NCBI RefSeq assembly: GCF_001320245.1 | Contig: NZ_BCBA01000013.1 | Coordinates: forward strand, 62,001 to 126,000 | Direction: 5' to 3' | Source of the DNA: Pseudomonas sp. NBRC 111124 | Lineage (GTDB): Bacteria > Pseudomonadota > Gammaproteobacteria > Pseudomonadales > Pseudomonadaceae | Length of the DNA: 64,000 nt | Shown: positions 9,667 to 20,773 of the stretch, piece by piece | How positions within the stretch are numbered: the stretch's first letter is position 1 | How the letters are laid out: every line of letters begins with the position of its first letter | The notes under the pieces: generated by a model | Seen by the model: the letters and a program-made list of their open reading frames with translations, nothing else | What the model was told of the DNA's origin: nothing | Database searches by the model: none | Translations under genes and position numbers: made by a program

Positions 9667-11694
9667 TTACTGGCCCTGGCTGACCAGGGCATCTACAGGC
9701 TCAATAGTATCCTGTCGCACCTTGGCACCGAACTGCTTGATCATCTGCTGGATGAGCGGATCCTGCTCGATGGAGGTCACGGCATCCTGCTGACGTTCGG
9801 CACGTTTGCGCGCACCTGCCTGCGCCGGGGTTTCCTGCTCGGGCAGGATCAGCTCGATGCGCAGGTTCAGCGTGCGCCCCAGGTGCTGATTGAGCGCCTC
9901 GTTCAGCCGGCGTTGCTGAGTGGTGTTGAACAGCGCGCCCTGGCCCGGGTCCAGGTGCAGCAGCCAGTCGTCACCCTCCGCCGAGATCAGCGTGCAGTTT
10001 GCTGCGATGTTGCCTGTCATGCCGGACACAGGCAACTGTGGGAATAATTCCAGCCATTGCAGCGCCAGCCCAGTGGCCGGTTTGGCTGCCGGCAACGGCT
10101 GGGGGGCGGCTACCGGTTTTTCTTCCTGAACATGCTCGGCCAGCTCGTCGAGATAGCTGAAGCCTACCGGATCGCTTTCGCCACCGTAATAGTCCTCATC
10201 CATAGGCGGCTCGTCGTCGCGGTCCATGCCAGCTGCAGCGTAGGCAGACGGGTCGAAGGGCGGCTCGTCATAGGCTGGCTGCGGGTTTTGCGAGGCTGCA
10301 ACCGGGGCCGGAGCTGGAGCCGGTACAGGCTCGGGTTCGGGCACAGGCGCAGTCGCCACCGCGGGCTCCTCCCATGGCAGGTCGATGACCTCTTCCACCA
10401 CTACCGACTCAGGCGCAGCAGCTTCAGGTTCAGGTTCCGGGGCCGCCTCCACTACCGGAGCGATTTCAGCCTGTGAGACAGGCGCCACCGGCGCAGGTTC
10501 AGACGCCACTACGGCAGCAACGGCTGGCGCTGCCACCGAGGTTGCCGGATCAGCTGTGGCCTGGCTGATCCCCACTGGCTTTAGCACCGGCTTCGGCGCA
10601 TCGTCGGTATCAGCCGGGCGGAACGCGAGCATGCGCAGCAGGACCATTTCGAAACCGCCCCGCGGGTCCGGTGCCAATGGCAGGTCACGGCGGCCGATCA
10701 GGCCCATCTGGTAGTAGAACTGCACATCCTCGGCCGGCAACGCCGAGGCCAACGCCAACACCCGCTCGCGGTCCCCCTGGCCATTGTCCACCGCCTCGGG
10801 CAGCGCCTGGGCGATCGCCACGCGGTGCAGCACATTGAGCATTTCAGCGAGTACGCCGCTCCAATCCGGCCCCTGCTCGGCAAGGTTGCGCACAGCTTCA
10901 AGCAGCGCCCGCGCATCCCCTTCGAGCAGCGCCTGCAGCACACCATACACCTGGCCGTGATCGAGACTGCCAAGCATCGCGCGCACATCGGCTGCCAAAA
11001 CCTTACCCTCGCCGAAGGCGATGGCCTGATCGGTGAGGCTCATGGCGTCACGCATGGAACCATCGGCGGCACGGCCGAGCAGCCACAGGGCATCTGGCTC
11101 GAACGGCACGTTTTCGGCCTGCAGCACGTGGCTCAGGTGTTCGACCACCCGCTCCGGGCTCATGTTCTTCAGCGAGAACTGCAGGCAGCGCGACAGGATG
11201 GTGGCAGGCAGCTTCTGAGGGTCGGTGGTGGCAAGGATGAACTTGACGTAGGGCGGCGGCTCTTCCAGCGTCTTGAGCAAGGCGTTGAACGAGTGGGTGG
11301 AGAGCATGTGCACTTCGTCGATCAGGTAGACCTTGAAGCGCCCACGGCTCGGCGCGTACTGCACGTTATCGAGCAGTTCGCGGGTGTCTTCGACCTTGGT
11401 GCGGCTCGCGGCGTCGATCTCGATCAGGTCGACGAAACGGCCTTCATCGATCTCCCGGCATACCGAGCAGGTGCCACAGGGCGTGGAGGTAATGCCGGTC
11501 TCGCAGTTGAGGCATTTGGCGATGATTCGCGCAATGGTAGTCTTGCCCACCCCCCTCGTACCGGTAAACAGGTAGGCGTGGTGCAGGCGCTGGTTGTCCA
11601 AGGCATTGATCAAGGCCTTGAGCACATGGGTCTGGCCGACCATTTCGCGGAACGAGCGCGGACGCCATTTACGTGCAAGAACCTGATAACTCAT
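9667..11694 (-). CDS. dnaX: DNA polymerase III subunit gamma/tau
   Basis: The 675-residue protein contains Walker A GTRGVGKT (residues 45-52), a zinc module (Cys64, Cys73, Cys76, Cys79), the LIDEVHM Walker B and sensor motifs in the first 370 residues. A long Pro/Ala/Glu-rich linker (about 380-510) precedes a C-terminal tau-like domain that would bind DnaB and the polymerase alpha subunit. DnaX is the clamp-loader motor and scaffold of the replisome. I see no A AAA AAG slippery site like that of E. coli, so a separate gamma product is not evident. Confidence 0.96.
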   Translation of the reverse strand: MSYQVLARKWRPRSFREMVGQTHVLKALINALDNQRLHHAYLFTGTRGVGKTTIARIIAKCLNCETGITSTPCGTCSVCREIDEGRFVDLIEIDAASRTKVEDTRELLDNVQYAPSRGRFKVYLIDEVHMLSTHSFNALLKTLEEPPPYVKFILATTDPQKLPATILSRCLQFSLKNMSPERVVEHLSHVLQAENVPFEPDALWLLGRAADGSMRDAMSLTDQAIAFGEGKVLAADVRAMLGSLDHGQVYGVLQALLEGDARALLEAVRNLAEQGPDWSGVLAEMLNVLHRVAIAQALPEAVDNGQGDRERVLALASALPAEDVQFYYQMGLIGRRDLPLAPDPRGGFEMVLLRMLAFRPADTDDAPKPVLKPVGISQATADPATSVAAPAVAAVVASEPAPVAPVSQAEIAPVVEAAPEPEPEAAAPESVVVEEVIDLPWEEPAVATAPVPEPEPVPAPAPAPVAASQNPQPAYDEPPFDPSAYAAAGMDRDDEPPMDEDYYGGESDPVGFSYLDELAEHVQEEKPVAAPQPLPAAKPATGLALQWLELFPQLPVSGMTGNIAANCTLISAEGDDWLLHLDPGQGALFNTTQQRRLNEALNQHLGRTLNLRIELILPEQETPAQAGARKRAERQQDAVTSIEQDPLIQQMIKQFGAKVRQDTIEPVDALVSQGQ

Positions 11695-11817
11695 CGAAAA
11701 ACCATCGCAGCCTGATCGAGCGGAAGATCGCTAATGCTAGCGGAGCGGGGGCAAAATTGCACCCTGCATGGTTCGTCTAAGCTAAGCAACTGGCGCGTAG
11801 TTCAAGGAGGATGTGCT

Positions 11818-12585
11818 TTGCGACGACTGTTGGCTCTGCTACTGCTCTGGACCGCCCATAGCCTGGCGGAACAACCGGTGCTGCGTTTTTCCGTGGTCGA
11901 GAGCTGGAGCATGCCGCTGGTGCGGTTGGAAGGCGACCAGCCGGTGGAGGGGCTGGTGTTCGACCTTCTCCAGGCACTGGCCCGGGAAGCCGGCGTGCGC
12001 CCGGAGTATCACGTGATGGCCCGCCTGCGCCTGCAGCAGGCGATGGATGCTGGCGATATCGATGTGCGCTGCTATGCCAGCACCCGGTGGTTCAATGATC
12101 GCCCAGGCAATTTTGTCTGGAGCATCCCGTTGATTCAGCAGCGCGATGTACTGGTCGGGCGGCCGGGCGACAACGATGCTGTCCAGCCCGAACAACTGCC
12201 ACCCCAGGCGATTGGCACGGTGCTTGGCTATGCCTATGGCACCCTAGAGCCGCTGTTTGCCCAAGGACGCTTGCAGCGCGAAGACAGCCGTAGCCAGCAA
12301 TTGGCGCTACAGAAGCTGCAGGTCGGGCGGTATCAGCACGCGGTGAGCAATGAGCTATCGCTGCAGTGGTTCAACCAGGGTTTGCCAGCCGGGCAGCGGC
12401 TGCAGGTGCAGGCAGTACTGGAGGAGCAGGCGCTGGGGTGCATGGTGAGGAATGACCCGGCGATACCGACCCAGGGGGTTTTGCGGGCACTGGTGCGGAT
12501 GAAGGAATCCGGGGCTATTGATCGCATTGTGCAGCGGTATGGGGCGGCGGAGTATTCGGGGGAGGGTCTTGGGGCGCGGCCTTGA
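11818..12585 (+). CDS. Periplasmic solute-binding protein, SBP_bac_3 family
   Basis: The TTG at 11818 is the likely start: AAGGAGG at 11804-11810 is ideally spaced and a signal peptide then begins at once (MRRLLALLLLWTAHSLA before EQP). An upstream ATG at 11734 would bury that signal. The mature part, about 238 residues, looks like a type-2 periplasmic binding fold (VFDLLQALAREAGVRPEYHVM...). No ABC permease is adjacent, so it may be an orphan binding or sensor-like protein; the ligand is unknown. It is divergent from dnaX. Confidence 0.8.
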   Translation: MRRLLALLLLWTAHSLAEQPVLRFSVVESWSMPLVRLEGDQPVEGLVFDLLQALAREAGVRPEYHVMARLRLQQAMDAGDIDVRCYASTRWFNDRPGNFVWSIPLIQQRDVLVGRPGDNDAVQPEQLPPQAIGTVLGYAYGTLEPLFAQGRLQREDSRSQQLALQKLQVGRYQHAVSNELSLQWFNQGLPAGQRLQVQAVLEEQALGCMVRNDPAIPTQGVLRALVRMKESGAIDRIVQRYGAAEYSGEGLGARP

Positions 12586-12686
12586 GGCCGGGCTCGAAAC
12601 GGCTCATTGGCAATTGCGCGAAAGGCCGCAAGGTGCCTGCCACAGGCGCTGAAGCTCTTGTGACAAGCACCTGCCAGCCCTCACAA

Positions 12687-12956
12687 TCACTTCTGCTCCA
12701 CAGCCGCCACCAACGCATCCGCCTGTCCACAGGCAATCTGCATCGCCCGCAAGCCATGCTGGAGTAATTGCCTCGTCTCTTCGTCCTCAATGCGCTCAAG
12801 CGCCCGCCGACTGTCGCTGTAGGCGAACATCAGATAATGGGAGACGTTCATGAGTACGTATTCCATCGGGACTATACCCTCGCTGATGGCACGAGACAGG
12901 ACCTTGCCTGGCTGGAGATCGAGGTTGTGGGGTGGATCTGGAACAATCTTTTTCAT
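12687..12956 (-). CDS. DUF6124-family small protein
   Basis: This 89-residue protein (MKKIVPDPPHNL...) fits the short pseudomonad family now called DUF6124 (formerly under DUF3077): an N-terminal Pro-rich start, then an all-helical body ending with a conserved LQHGLRAMQIACGQADALV helix. Function is unknown. GGTGA lies just before the ATG. It is preceded by a leader with two hairpins (12981-13082), described separately, which is the most distinctive feature of the locus. Confidence 0.75.
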   Translation of the reverse strand: MKKIVPDPPHNLDLQPGKVLSRAISEGIVPMEYVLMNVSHYLMFAYSDSRRALERIEDEETRQLLQHGLRAMQIACGQADALVAAVEQK

Positions 12957-12980
12957 AGGTCACCGTACCGAGTTGGTGCC

Positions 12981-13082
12981 CCCTTTTCGCTTCCACGCGA
13001 AAGGGTGACAGTTGTACGCGGGGTGGAAGACCAGGGTACGGCGAGCCCGGCAGGCTTGAGAACCTCCCGCGCACAACTGTCA
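12981..13082 (-). promoter_or_regulatory. Structured 5' leader of the DUF6124 gene
   Basis: Reading minus, a long inverted repeat has arms TGACAGTTGTGCGCGGG (13066-13082) and its near-exact complement at 13006-13022, with one mismatch in 17 bp. The loop is about 43 nt and contains a small AGCC/GGCT hairpin. This is followed by a second hairpin, CCCTTTCGC-gtggaa-GCGAAAAGGG (12981-13005), that ends 24 nt before the start codon. The arrangement fits a structured mRNA leader or a small RNA. No known riboswitch is recognised. Confidence 0.5.
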
Positions 13083-13374
13083 TAACGACATTCGCCACAC
13101 CGCTGGGCTTCCACACCCGATCGCTGAACCGACAGCGACCACAAAATGCTAAAGCGCGGGCTTCCCAGGGACAATCAGACGGGTGGCGACAGGTTGCGTA
13201 GGATAAATCTTCACGAAAGGAATGCGTGTAGGAAATTTCTCGTTCTAAAGCAGGAGATTTCCAGGCGAACGCTGCAGCCCTTGAAATATCATAGTTGTCT
13301 GCACGTTGATCATGCGACACCTGTAGCCAAGTGATACAGAGGTGGGATGAATCTGAAAGCCGGGCCGAATGAAA
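13083..13374. other. Gene-free stretch upstream of the DUF6124 leader
   Basis: No convincing gene. It holds two similar motifs, TGCGTAGGATAAATCTTC (13195-13212) and TGCGTGTAGGAAATTTCTC (13223-13241), plus GGAAAT/ATTTCC arms at 13231-13236 and 13257-13262. These probably belong to the promoter side of the DUF6124 gene, which is transcribed leftward. A 205-codon minus-strand frame across the region (12796-13413) overlaps the DUF6124 gene and the leader hairpins and is judged non-coding. Confidence 0.5.
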
Positions 13375-13392
13375 TTTTCCGACCCCGGAAAT
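13375..13392 (-). terminator. Possible terminator of 4.5S RNA
   Basis: On the minus strand TTTCCG-GGGT-CGGAAA followed by ATTTC lies seven bases beyond the 3' end of the 4.5S RNA. The stem is short (6 bp), so the call is tentative. Confidence 0.35.
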
Positions 13393-13398
13393 GGAGGC

Positions 13399-13502
13399 GG
13401 CCCCACCAGCCACACCCCGGCACTCGATGTTCCCGCTATGGCTGCTCCCTTCCGGGCCTGACCAGGTTAACGGGTAATCAATGCGGGGGGACCGATGGGG
13501 CC
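13399..13502 (-). ncRNA. ffs: Signal recognition particle 4.5S RNA
   Basis: The minus strand begins GGCCCCA and ends TGGGGCC, closing a long hairpin. The apical region contains the conserved Ffh-binding segment around CCCGGAAGGGAGCAGCC (complement at about 13442-13458). Length is about 104 nt, as expected for the small bacterial SRP RNA. It pairs with Ffh to target membrane proteins co-translationally. The location between dnaX and ligA is usual for pseudomonads. Ends are estimated from the closing stem. Confidence 0.93.
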
Positions 13503-13537
13503 ACCACTACACGGCTCGCCAAGCAGCGAGCCGCGCC

Positions 13538-13565
13538 ATTGTACCGGTCTGGGGCGAAGATACAA
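13538..13565 (-). promoter_or_regulatory. Sigma70 promoter of 4.5S RNA
   Basis: On the minus strand TTGTAT (13565-13560) and TACAAT (13543-13538) are 16 bp apart and followed by a GC-rich discriminator, as for growth-rate controlled stable RNAs. The start would lie about 30 nt upstream of the mature 5' end, consistent with RNase P trimming. A hairpin GGCTCGC-caagca-GCGAGCC (13513-13532) sits in this precursor segment. Confidence 0.6.
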
Positions 13566-13631
13566 CCTCTGCGCAAGAAAAAGTCATCATTTCTCAATGA
13601 CTTGTCCGAGCAGGGCGCAGCACGGGACTCA

Positions 13632-13750
13632 TGTAGGAGCGGCCTTGTGTCGCGAAAGGGGCGCGAAGCGGCCCCATATCTGAGGCATAACTCGATATTG
13701 CTGGGGCTGCTTTGCAGCCCTTTCGCCACACGAGGCCGCTCCTACAGGGA
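13632..13750. repeat. REP pair (BIME), ...GCGGCCTTGTGTCGCGAAAGG type
   Basis: GTAGGAGCGGCCTTGTGTCG (from 13633) and its inverted copy (CGCCACACGAGGCCGCTCCTAC, to 13745) flank a GC-rich hairpin segment about 60 bp long. This is the P. putida repetitive extragenic palindrome in head-to-head pair form. It lies between the 4.5S RNA promoter and the ligA 3' end. Confidence 0.85.
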
Positions 13751-13762
13751 TTGTGGCAAGCC

Positions 13763-16096
<2,334 letters not shown>

Positions 16097-16106
16097 TCAG
16101 GTTCTC

Positions 16107-16140
16107 TTGCAAAGCAAAAGAGCAGCCATTGGCTGCTCTT
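16107..16140 (-). terminator. Terminator after zipA
   Basis: AAGAGCAGCC-ATT-GGCTGCTCTT is a perfect 10-bp stem (16118-16140), followed on the minus strand by TTTGCTTTGC. It should end the smc-zipA transcript, with ligA then expressed from its own promoter or read-through. Confidence 0.75.
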
Positions 16141-16193
16141 GCGCTTGAAACAGAGTGGGCAGGACCGAGGCTGGGCCTGCCCACGCGGGTACA

Positions 16194-17078
16194 TCAGCGT
16201 TTCTGGGTCAGCGCACGGCGCTCGAACTCGACGATGCGCTGGCGGTAGTGCTCGATGGTCTGGGCGGTCAGCACACTGCGCTGGTCGTCCTTCAGTTCGC
16301 CATTGAGCTCGTGGGCCAGCTTGCGCGCCGCGGCCACCATCACGTCAAAGGCCTGCTTCGGGTGACGCGGGCCTGGCAGGCCGAGGAAGAAGCTCACCGC
16401 ACGGGTGCTGAAGTGGTCGATATCGTCCAGGTCGAAGATGCCAGGCTTCACGGCGTTGGCCATGGAGAACAGCACCTCGCCGTGGCCGGCCATGCTTTCG
16501 TGACGATGGAAGATGTCCATCTCGCCGAAACGCAACCCGCTTTCGAGGATGTTCTGCAGCAGCGCCGGGCCCTTGAAGCCGCCTTCGTCGCGGGAGATCA
16601 CGCTGATCACCAGCACTTCTTCGGCCGGCGGCAGTTCTTTGGCGACGCTGGCACCCGGCGCGGCAGCGTTGCTGCGAGGGTTGTCGGCGGCGAAATCTTC
16701 GTCGGCATCGGCAAACAGGTCCGGCTCGCGCGGTTCGGCGGCCAGGCCCATGTCGCCCTGATGCTGCGCTTCTGTTACACGCTTGCCGCGCTTGCTGGCC
16801 TTGGCCGGCTTAGGCTCGCGCTCACGTTCGCGCAGCGGCGCACTGACCGACGGCAGGTCAGCCTCGTCCAGTTCCGGCTCCTTCTGCGCATCCAGTACCC
16901 GCGACGGGCCGAGCACCTCAGCGCTCCCCTCCTCGTCCGGCAGGTTGGAATAACTGCGATCCAGACGGAATTTCAGCTTGCCTTTTCCGCCGCGCATGCG
17001 GCGCCAGCCGTCGAAAAGAATACCGGCGATAACAATGACGCCGATGACGATCAGCCACTCGCGCAGACCGATTTCCAT
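16194..17078 (-). CDS. zipA: Cell division protein ZipA
   Basis: Starting at 17078 ([30 protein letters not shown]) gives 294 residues; an in-frame start 60 nt upstream lacks support. One N-terminal transmembrane helix precedes a charged linker and a C-terminal FtsZ-binding domain (from about residue 155, [20 protein letters not shown]). ZipA anchors FtsZ to the membrane at midcell. It follows smc by about 200 nt and precedes ligA, the usual pseudomonad order. Confidence 0.94.
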   Translation of the reverse strand: MEIGLREWLIVIGVIVIAGILFDGWRRMRGGKGKLKFRLDRSYSNLPDEEGSAEVLGPSRVLDAQKEPELDEADLPSVSAPLREREREPKPAKASKRGKRVTEAQHQGDMGLAAEPREPDLFADADEDFAADNPRSNAAAPGASVAKELPPAEEVLVISVISRDEGGFKGPALLQNILESGLRFGEMDIFHRHESMAGHGEVLFSMANAVKPGIFDLDDIDHFSTRAVSFFLGLPGPRHPKQAFDVMVAAARKLAHELNGELKDDQRSVLTAQTIEHYRQRIVEFERRALTQKR

Positions 17079-17281
17079 GTAATCCCGTGCCTCTATAAAA
17101 ATATGCTTGAAAACAAAGGGTTCAAAGCCCTTTAACACGTGGCGCCAACTCTATGTTCTGACAGGCGTTTTACCCACGCAAAAAACGAGTGACATTAAGC
17201 TAGCACGACCAAAGACAACTTTACACCGTCTGTCGCACATGACAGGCCATTTGCCTACGCTTTTTGCCCAATCTTCGCGTA

Positions 17282-20200
17282 TCAGGCGTCCACCATGGCC
17301 AAAGCCTCCTCCACATCAACTGCAACAAGACGTGAACAACCGGGCTCGTGCATGGTCACCCCCATCAATTGATCCGCCATCTCCATGGCGATCTTGTTAT
17401 GGGTGATGTAGATGAACTGCACGCTTTCACTCATTTCCTTGACCAGCCGTGCGTACCGGCCGACGTTGGCATCGTCCAGCGGCGCATCGACCTCGTCGAG
17501 CATGCAGAACGGTGCGGGGTTCAACTTGAAGATGGCAAACACCAGCGCCAATGCGGTCAGTGCCTTCTCGCCGCCGGACAGCAGATGGATGGTGCTGTTC
17601 TTCTTGCCCGGCGGGCGCGCCATGATCGTCACCCCTGTATCGAGTAGATCTTCGCCCGTCAGTTCCAGATAAGCGCTGCCGCCACCGAAAACTTTTGGAA
17701 AAAGTGCCTGTAATCCGGCATTTATCTGATCAAAGGTATCCTTGAAGCGGTTGCGCGTTTCCTTGTCGATCTTGCGAATGACATTTTCCAGGGTCTCCAG
17801 CGCTTCGACCAGGTCGGCGTCCTGGGCATCCAGATAGCGCTTGCGCTCTGACTGTTGCTCGTATTCCTCGATGGCCGCCAGGTTGATCGCACCGAGGCGC
17901 TGGATGCGGCCTTCGACCTGCTCCAGTTCCTGCTCGGTACTTTGCTCGCTGGCCTCGGCCTCGACGGTGGCAAGCACGCCCTGCAAATCGTAGCCGTCGG
18001 CCTGCAATTGTTCCTGCAAGGTCTTGCGCCGGATGTCCAGGCCCTGGTTCTCCAGGCGCATCTGCTCCAGCTGGCCGCGCAGCAGTTGGGCTTGCTGTTC
18101 GGCCTGGGTGCGGCGCTTTTCGGCATCGCGTAGTGCGCGGTCGGCCTCATCCATGTGCAGGCGCGCCAGGCGCATTTCTTCGTCGACGCTCATACGCCGC
18201 TCCAGCAACTCTTCGAGCTTCAGGCGCAGCTCTTCGAGCGGCGCCTCACCTTCTTCCAGGTTCAAGCTCAGTTGTTCCTGGCGCTCGCTCAGGCGCGCGG
18301 CCTGTTGTTCCAGACGCTCCAGGGCCTGGCGGGTGGAGTCGTACTGGGCACGCAGCGAGCCAAGGCGCACGGCCAACTGGTGGGCGTGGTCTTTGTGCTG
18401 GCGGGCTTCCTGGCGGATACGGTCGAGGCCTTCGCGCAGGGTGTCGCGGCGCGCCATCAGCTGTTCGCGCTGCTCGGTGTCCTGAGCCATCAGGTCCAGG
18501 GCGTCCTGCAGCACCAGGCGCGCCTCGCCCAACTGCTCTTGCTCCAGTGCACGCTGCTCCTGAAGCTCGGCCAGTTCTTCCTGCAGACGGTGGCGACGCA
18601 GCTCTACCTGCTCGGCGCGGGCACGGCCGGCGGACAGGCTGGCCTTGAGCTCGCCGTGCTGGCGGTTTTCTTCCTGGGTGCGGCGACGCAGCTGCTCACG
18701 CTGCTCCTCCAGCTCAAGCTGTTGCTCGCGAGTTAACTGAAGCTGCTGCTCCAGCTGCTCCAGCGCTGTTTCAAGTTCCAGCTGCTCCTGGCCCAGGCGT
18801 TCGATTTCCTGGCCACGGGCCAGCACGCCGCCCTGGGCATCGCCACCGCGGCTGACACGCAGGAAATGGCGGCCAACCCAGTAGCCATCGCGGCTGACCA
18901 GGCTCTGCCCTTCGCCCAGCCCCGCGCGCCGTGCCAGGGCCTCGGCCAGGTCCTCAACCGGCTGCACCCGCCCCAGCCACGGGGCCAGATCGATGCAACC
19001 TTCAACCTTGTCGAGCAGGCTGCCCGGCTGACGCTCACCACCTCCGGCCGACAGCAACAGGCGTAACTCGCCCTGCTCCAGACCGTTGAAATCCAGCCCG
19101 GTGAAGTCGTCCAGCAGTACGGCCTGCAAGTCGGCACCCAGCACGGTTTCGACCGCCAGCTCCCACCCTGGCTCCACGCGCAGACCCTCAGCCAGGCGCG
19201 GACGCTGCTCCAGGCCTTGTTCACGCAGCCAGTCGGCGGCGCCGACGCTCGGCTCAAGTGCGGCCTGTTGCAGCGCCTCCAGCGAGGCCAGGCGACCACC
19301 GAGGCGCTGCAGGTCGCCCTGCTGCTGTTGCTGGGCCTGGGTGGCCTGCTGAAATTGCTCACGCACGCTTTCCAGGCGCTCGACCACCTGCTCTTCCGAC
19401 AGCTGCAACGCTTCGAGCAGCACCTCGCTGCTGGCCAGTTGCTCGGAGAGCTCCGACAGGGAACTGTCTTGTGGATCCACCCCCAGCTGCTCGCTTTCCT
19501 CGACCAGCTTGCGCTGGCGATCGGCCAGGCGCTCCAGGCTGGTTTCCAGCTGCTGCAGGCGCGACTGCTGCACTTCGGCCTGCCGCCGTGGCTCGGCTGA
19601 GCGAGTATTGAAGCTGTCCCATTGCTCCTGCCAGCCGTGCATGCCCAACTCGGCCTCTTCGAGCGTGGCGGCAGCCTCCTCGGCTGCGGCCAGGGTCAGC
19701 TCCTGCTCCGGTTCGAGCATGGCCAGCTCTTCACCCAGAGTGGCCAGCAAGGTGCGGTCATGCCCCAGGTGCGATTCGGTTTCCTGGCGGGTGCGTTCGG
19801 CTTCCTTGAAGTCGTCCTGCAGCTGGCGCAGGCGTTGCTGGCCGTGCTGAATGCTCTGCTCTACCCGGGCGATATCACCCGCTACCGAATAGAAGCGACC
19901 CTGGACCTGGTTGAAGCGCTCGGACAATTCGTGGTGGCCGTCGCGCAGCCGCTCGATGCTGGCATCGGCATTGCGCTGTTCGGCCACCAGCGCCTCATGG
20001 GCGATATCCTGATCACCAATCACTGCCTCGCGCTGACGTACGCGCTCGTCGAGATCGCGCCAGCGCAGGGCCGACAGGCGCGCCTTGAGCTGGCGCTCCT
20101 GGGCTTTGTATTCGCGGTATTTCTCGGCAGCCTGGGCCTGGCGGTGCAGGCGCTCAAGCTGACGCTCCAGCTCTTCGCGCAGGTCGGTCAGGCGCGCCAG

Positions 20201-20770
20201 GTTCTCCTGGGTGCGGCGGATGCGGCTTTCGGTCTCGCGGCGGCGCTCCTTGTACTTGGAAATGCCGGCCGCCTCTTCGATGAAGTTGCGCAGCTCTTCG
20301 GGCTTGGCCTCGATCAGCTTGGAGATCATGCCCTGCTCGATGATCGAGTAGCTGCGCGGCCCCAGGCCAGTACCGAGGAAAATGTCGGTGATGTCCCGCC
20401 GGCGACACTTGGTGCCGTTCAGGTAATAGCTGTTCTGCCCATCACGGGTGACCTTGCGGCGGATGGAAATCTCGGCGTAGGCGGCATACTCGCCCAGCAA
20501 GGTAGTTTCGCTGTTGTCGAACACCAGTTCGATGCTGGCCTGGCTCACCGGCTTGCGACTGGTCGAGCCATTGAAGATGACATCGGTCATCGACTCGCCA
20601 CGCAGGTTCTTTGCCGAACTCTCGCCCATCACCCAACGCACCGCGTCGATGATATTGGACTTGCCGCAGCCATTGGGGCCGACCACGGCCGCCATGTTAC
20701 TGGGAAAGTTGACCGTGGTCGGGTCGACGAACGACTTGAAGCCGGCCAGTCGAATGCACTTCAGGCGCAT
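17282..20770 (-). CDS. smc: Chromosome partition protein SMC
   Basis: The 1162-residue ATPase has Walker A GPNGCGKSN at residues 31-39, two long coiled coils rich in Glu/Gln/Leu/Arg (about 165-500 and 650-1000) around a hinge, and the C-terminal ABC signature LSGGEKALTALAL with Walker B FCMLDEVDAPLDD. SMC compacts and helps segregate the chromosome, normally with ScpA/ScpB encoded elsewhere. The start lies only 3 nt after the stop of the GntR-type gene, so the two are almost certainly co-transcribed. Confidence 0.97.
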   Translation of the reverse strand: MRLKCIRLAGFKSFVDPTTVNFPSNMAAVVGPNGCGKSNIIDAVRWVMGESSAKNLRGESMTDVIFNGSTSRKPVSQASIELVFDNSETTLLGEYAAYAEISIRRKVTRDGQNSYYLNGTKCRRRDITDIFLGTGLGPRSYSIIEQGMISKLIEAKPEELRNFIEEAAGISKYKERRRETESRIRRTQENLARLTDLREELERQLERLHRQAQAAEKYREYKAQERQLKARLSALRWRDLDERVRQREAVIGDQDIAHEALVAEQRNADASIERLRDGHHELSERFNQVQGRFYSVAGDIARVEQSIQHGQQRLRQLQDDFKEAERTRQETESHLGHDRTLLATLGEELAMLEPEQELTLAAAEEAAATLEEAELGMHGWQEQWDSFNTRSAEPRRQAEVQQSRLQQLETSLERLADRQRKLVEESEQLGVDPQDSSLSELSEQLASSEVLLEALQLSEEQVVERLESVREQFQQATQAQQQQQGDLQRLGGRLASLEALQQAALEPSVGAADWLREQGLEQRPRLAEGLRVEPGWELAVETVLGADLQAVLLDDFTGLDFNGLEQGELRLLLSAGGGERQPGSLLDKVEGCIDLAPWLGRVQPVEDLAEALARRAGLGEGQSLVSRDGYWVGRHFLRVSRGGDAQGGVLARGQEIERLGQEQLELETALEQLEQQLQLTREQQLELEEQREQLRRRTQEENRQHGELKASLSAGRARAEQVELRRHRLQEELAELQEQRALEQEQLGEARLVLQDALDLMAQDTEQREQLMARRDTLREGLDRIRQEARQHKDHAHQLAVRLGSLRAQYDSTRQALERLEQQAARLSERQEQLSLNLEEGEAPLEELRLKLEELLERRMSVDEEMRLARLHMDEADRALRDAEKRRTQAEQQAQLLRGQLEQMRLENQGLDIRRKTLQEQLQADGYDLQGVLATVEAEASEQSTEQELEQVEGRIQRLGAINLAAIEEYEQQSERKRYLDAQDADLVEALETLENVIRKIDKETRNRFKDTFDQINAGLQALFPKVFGGGSAYLELTGEDLLDTGVTIMARPPGKKNSTIHLLSGGEKALTALALVFAIFKLNPAPFCMLDEVDAPLDDANVGRYARLVKEMSESVQFIYITHNKIAMEMADQLMGVTMHEPGCSRLVAVDVEEALAMVDA

Positions 20771-20773
20771 CGG

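Noticed and set aside
10110..10125. A run of five As in dnaX as a possible frameshift site for a short gamma subunit
   Set aside because: The sequence (GAA GAA AAA CCG on the coding strand) is not a strong slippery heptamer and lies far later than the usual gamma end; no stem or Shine-Dalgarno stimulator was seen.
12796..13413. A 205-codon minus-strand open frame across the DUF6124 leader
   Set aside because: It overlaps the DUF6124 gene in another frame, runs through perfect hairpins and ends near the 4.5S RNA; composition is Arg/Pro/Ser-rich like a shadow frame. Treated as structured non-coding DNA.
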